DNA of 32,286 nucleotides from Elusimicrobiota bacterium (lineage in GTDB: Bacteria > Elusimicrobiota > Endomicrobiia > Endomicrobiales > Endomicrobiaceae), in NCBI GenBank assembly GCA_017525905.1, contig JAFXSD010000036.1:1-32286 (forward strand), given 5' to 3'. The stretch's first letter is position 1, and every line of letters starts with the position of its first letter. Shown here piece by piece: positions 31,032 through 32,286 of the stretch. The notes below the pieces were generated by a model. That model made no database searches, was not told the DNA's origin, and saw only the letters and a program-made list of their open reading frames with translations. A program made the position numbers and the translations under genes.

Positions 31032-32015
31032 CTATTGTTTTAACTTCAATATATGTAATAAGGCATACACCCTATTATACAGATATTCTATAAACATCGG
31101 ATCTGTAAGTGCTTCTCTTTTTTCTTTTGCATTATTTAAATATTCATTATGCCTAATGTCAAAATATTCATTTGATATCTTCATCCATTCCTTAATCTCA
31201 TTTTTTACGACCGAATATGCTTTCCCGTTGACATCGTTTGATACCTTTTTTGATGCATTTGAATACTTGTCCAGCATCCCTTCTCCTTCTTGTATTGATA
31301 TTATATACAGCAAAGAATCTATTATAAGATCTAACGCACACTTTTTATCTAATCTCTTGGGACTTAAAATCATTTCTTGTGCGTGTTGTATTTTTTCTTC
31401 GAACATTTTATAATTTATTATTTTCTCATTCTTGTTTGTAGTTTTATATTCCTTCTTTATTATTTTACCTTTTTGGAGGCTATATGGTAATCTAAGTTCA
31501 CCGAGAATCTTATTAACATCTTTAGTAAAATCATATCTTTTATCATTTTTTATCCAATATTCAAATGCAAGTTTTATAAACATTTTAATTTCATCTATTG
31601 TTGTGCATTCTTTATACTCTACTCCGCTGTGCAACTTATACTGATAATCATAATCTATATTTAGGTAACATCTCCCTCCATCCCAGTTGTCATATCCTAT
31701 AAATTCATCTTTTAAATATCCTTTATTGGGTAATTCGTTTTCAAAAAAAGTTTTAAACCTCATCAAAAATTTACTAATTTTGTTATCTTTTTTATTTTCG
31801 TTAGGGCACTTATTTTTAGCTAAGTATTTTTTTATAAACCCCTTCGTTATACCCAAATCTGTATTTAGCGTATCAGATCTTAAAGTAACCGATTCACGTA
31901 TTTCAGGTATTTCTTCCATAAAAACCATACCTATTTCTATGATCAAATTTCGAATATTTTCTTCATATATATCTGGAAAAACTAAAAGTCTATCGTCATG
32001 TTCCACTTCTATCAC
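31032..32015 (-). CDS. Unrecognised 327-aa soluble protein of the accessory flank
   Basis: I do not recognise this protein. It is hydrophilic and mostly helical, with an N-terminal part (IEVEHDDRLLVFPDIYEENIRNLIIEIGMVFMEEIPEIRE), a basic middle, an aromatic segment (GYDNWDGGRCYLNIDYDYQYKLHSG) and a C-terminal helical bundle (ALDLIIDSLLYIISIQ ... EWMKISNEYFDIRHNEYLNNAKEKR ... MFIEYLYNRVYALLHIL). The IRHNE element recalls, but does not match, the Arg-His motifs of Abi/HEPN-like C-terminal domains. The start is uncertain: GTG at 32015 has a poor ribosome binding site, while the frame is open upstream and an ATT at about 32030 has AAAGG 8 nt before it. Lower G+C than the phage genes and its place at the element edge suggest accessory, possibly defence, cargo. 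Confidence 0.6.
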   Translation of the reverse strand: MIEVEHDDRLLVFPDIYEENIRNLIIEIGMVFMEEIPEIRESVTLRSDTLNTDLGITKGFIKKYLAKNKCPNENKKDNKISKFLMRFKTFFENELPNKGYLKDEFIGYDNWDGGRCYLNIDYDYQYKLHSGVEYKECTTIDEIKMFIKLAFEYWIKNDKRYDFTKDVNKILGELRLPYSLQKGKIIKKEYKTTNKNEKIINYKMFEEKIQHAQEMILSPKRLDKKCALDLIIDSLLYIISIQEGEGMLDKYSNASKKVSNDVNGKAYSVVKNEIKEWMKISNEYFDIRHNEYLNNAKEKREALTDPMFIEYLYNRVYALLHILKLKQ

Positions 32016-32040
32016 GACACCATTCTTAATACAACAAACC

Positions 32041-32103
32041 TTTGTAAGTGAACAGGATTTAACTTACATAATAAGAAAAGTTTTGTAAGTGAATAGGATT
32101 TAA
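32041..32103. repeat. Pair of 22-bp direct repeats
   Basis: 32041-32062 and 32082-32103 are identical except for one C/T difference (TTTGTAAGTGAAYAGGATTTAA). They are 41 bp apart start to start. ACTTACA (32062-32068) and TGTAAGT (32084-32090) also form an inverted pair across the spacer. They lie just upstream of the 327-aa gene and could be regulator-binding sites or remains of a recombination site. Confidence 0.7.
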
Positions 32104-32112
32104 AGGCATAAA

Positions 32113-32136
32113 AATAAGAGCCTTTCGGCTCTTATT
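32113..32136 (-). terminator. Terminator for the minus-strand gene at the right edge
   Basis: AATAAGAGCC (32113-32122) and GGCTCTTATT (32127-32136) pair perfectly over 10 bp around a 4-nt loop; the minus strand continues into a T run. It ends transcription of the gene whose stop is at 32175-32177. Confidence 0.82.
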
Positions 32137-32174
32137 ACATCTACTCTATAAATTGTAATTTAGCGAATAGTAAC

Positions 32175-32286
32175 TTAATTTTCTTTTTTATTAAACATAT
32201 GGCGTACTTTATCTATTCGATTATTTGGTCTACGTGATTGAATAACTGGTTCACAAGTAGCAATTTGATAATCTTTTAATTCTGTC
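32175..32286 (-). CDS. C-terminal end of an unidentified minus-strand gene (cut by window edge)
   Basis: Only the last 36 codons are inside the window: a stretch with [28 protein letters not shown] and the basic end NKKEN, then TAA. The open frame, the terminator 39 bp after the stop, and the protein-like composition support a real gene. The piece is too short to assign a family; a mobile-element or replication-type protein is possible but unproven. Confidence 0.55.
   Translation of the reverse strand, partial: TELKDYQIATCEPVIQSRRPNNRIDKVRHMFNKKEN

Noticed and set aside
31687..32088. Plus-strand 133-codon open frame
   Set aside because: It is antisense to the 327-aa minus-strand gene, has Ser/Leu/Phe-rich shadow composition and no ribosome binding site.
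32041..32103. CRISPR array
   Set aside because: There are only two repeat copies with a short AT-rich spacer, no further units and no cas genes in view.

Overview
The window is AT-rich DNA with strong AGGAGG/GAGGTGA-type ribosome binding sites, many TTG starts and proteins of Gram-positive type. This suggests a low-GC anaerobic member of the Bacillota (Clostridia or Tissierellia-like); I cannot name a species. Most of it is one essentially complete siphovirus-type (HK97-fold) prophage, about 1.65 to 28.7 kb and possibly extending to about 30.9 kb, with accessory genes on both sides.

Left flank (1-1,640): a small two-span membrane protein and the 3' remnant of a large serine recombinase on the minus strand, then a lone TIR-domain gene on the plus strand. 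Integration module (1,690-4,835): instead of a usual phage integrase/repressor region there is a transposon-like unit with a promoter, a leader holding two terminator-like hairpins, a sigma-region-4-like regulator, a G+C-rich structured leader, a TnpW-like small protein and a TnpX/TndX-type large serine recombinase, closed by a terminator.

Replication module (4,858-8,840): two tiny membrane proteins, a CxxC protein, a Sak/DUF1071 single-strand annealing protein, an in-frame RusA-SSB fusion with a second internal start, a replisome-organiser-like protein, a DnaC-type helicase loader and a DUF1492-like late regulator. A MmcQ/YjbR gene follows with its own promoter and terminator. Packaging and head (9,360-18,029): HNH nuclease, ParB-like protein, C5 DNA methyltransferase, P27-like small terminase, large terminase, portal, protease, capsid, head fiber protein, and connector/closure/gp10/tail-completion proteins. 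Tail (18,051-27,536): major tail protein with an Ig domain, tail chaperones expressed by -1 frameshifting, a RelBE/ParDE-like toxin-antitoxin cassette inserted with its own promoter and terminator, tape measure, Dit, Tal and a collar-type baseplate/fiber protein. Lysis (27,600-28,694): GH25-LysM endolysin and putative holin, then a strong terminator.

Right flank (28,735-32,286): a small HTH repressor and a SLOG/DUF1273 gene diverge from a region with three related 14-bp operators. Then come a Y-family polymerase behind a LexA/DinR-like box, an unrecognised 327-aa protein, a pair of 22-bp direct repeats and the 3' end of another minus-strand gene. If the phage excises as a circle with its right end in this region, the repressor and polymerase would lie next to the recombinase module, so they may be its lysogeny/SOS-response region.

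Most notable: (i) three phage genes (HNH, large terminase, a tail-completion gene) appear to begin at ATT; (ii) rusA and ssb are fused in frame while the ssb ribosome binding site and ATG remain; (iii) a textbook A AAA AAC slippery site with a 12-bp stem lies in the tail chaperone gene; (iv) self-contained cargo cassettes with terminators interrupt the late operon; (v) a phage appears to be driven by a TnpX/TnpW-type transposon integration module with an attenuator-like leader.
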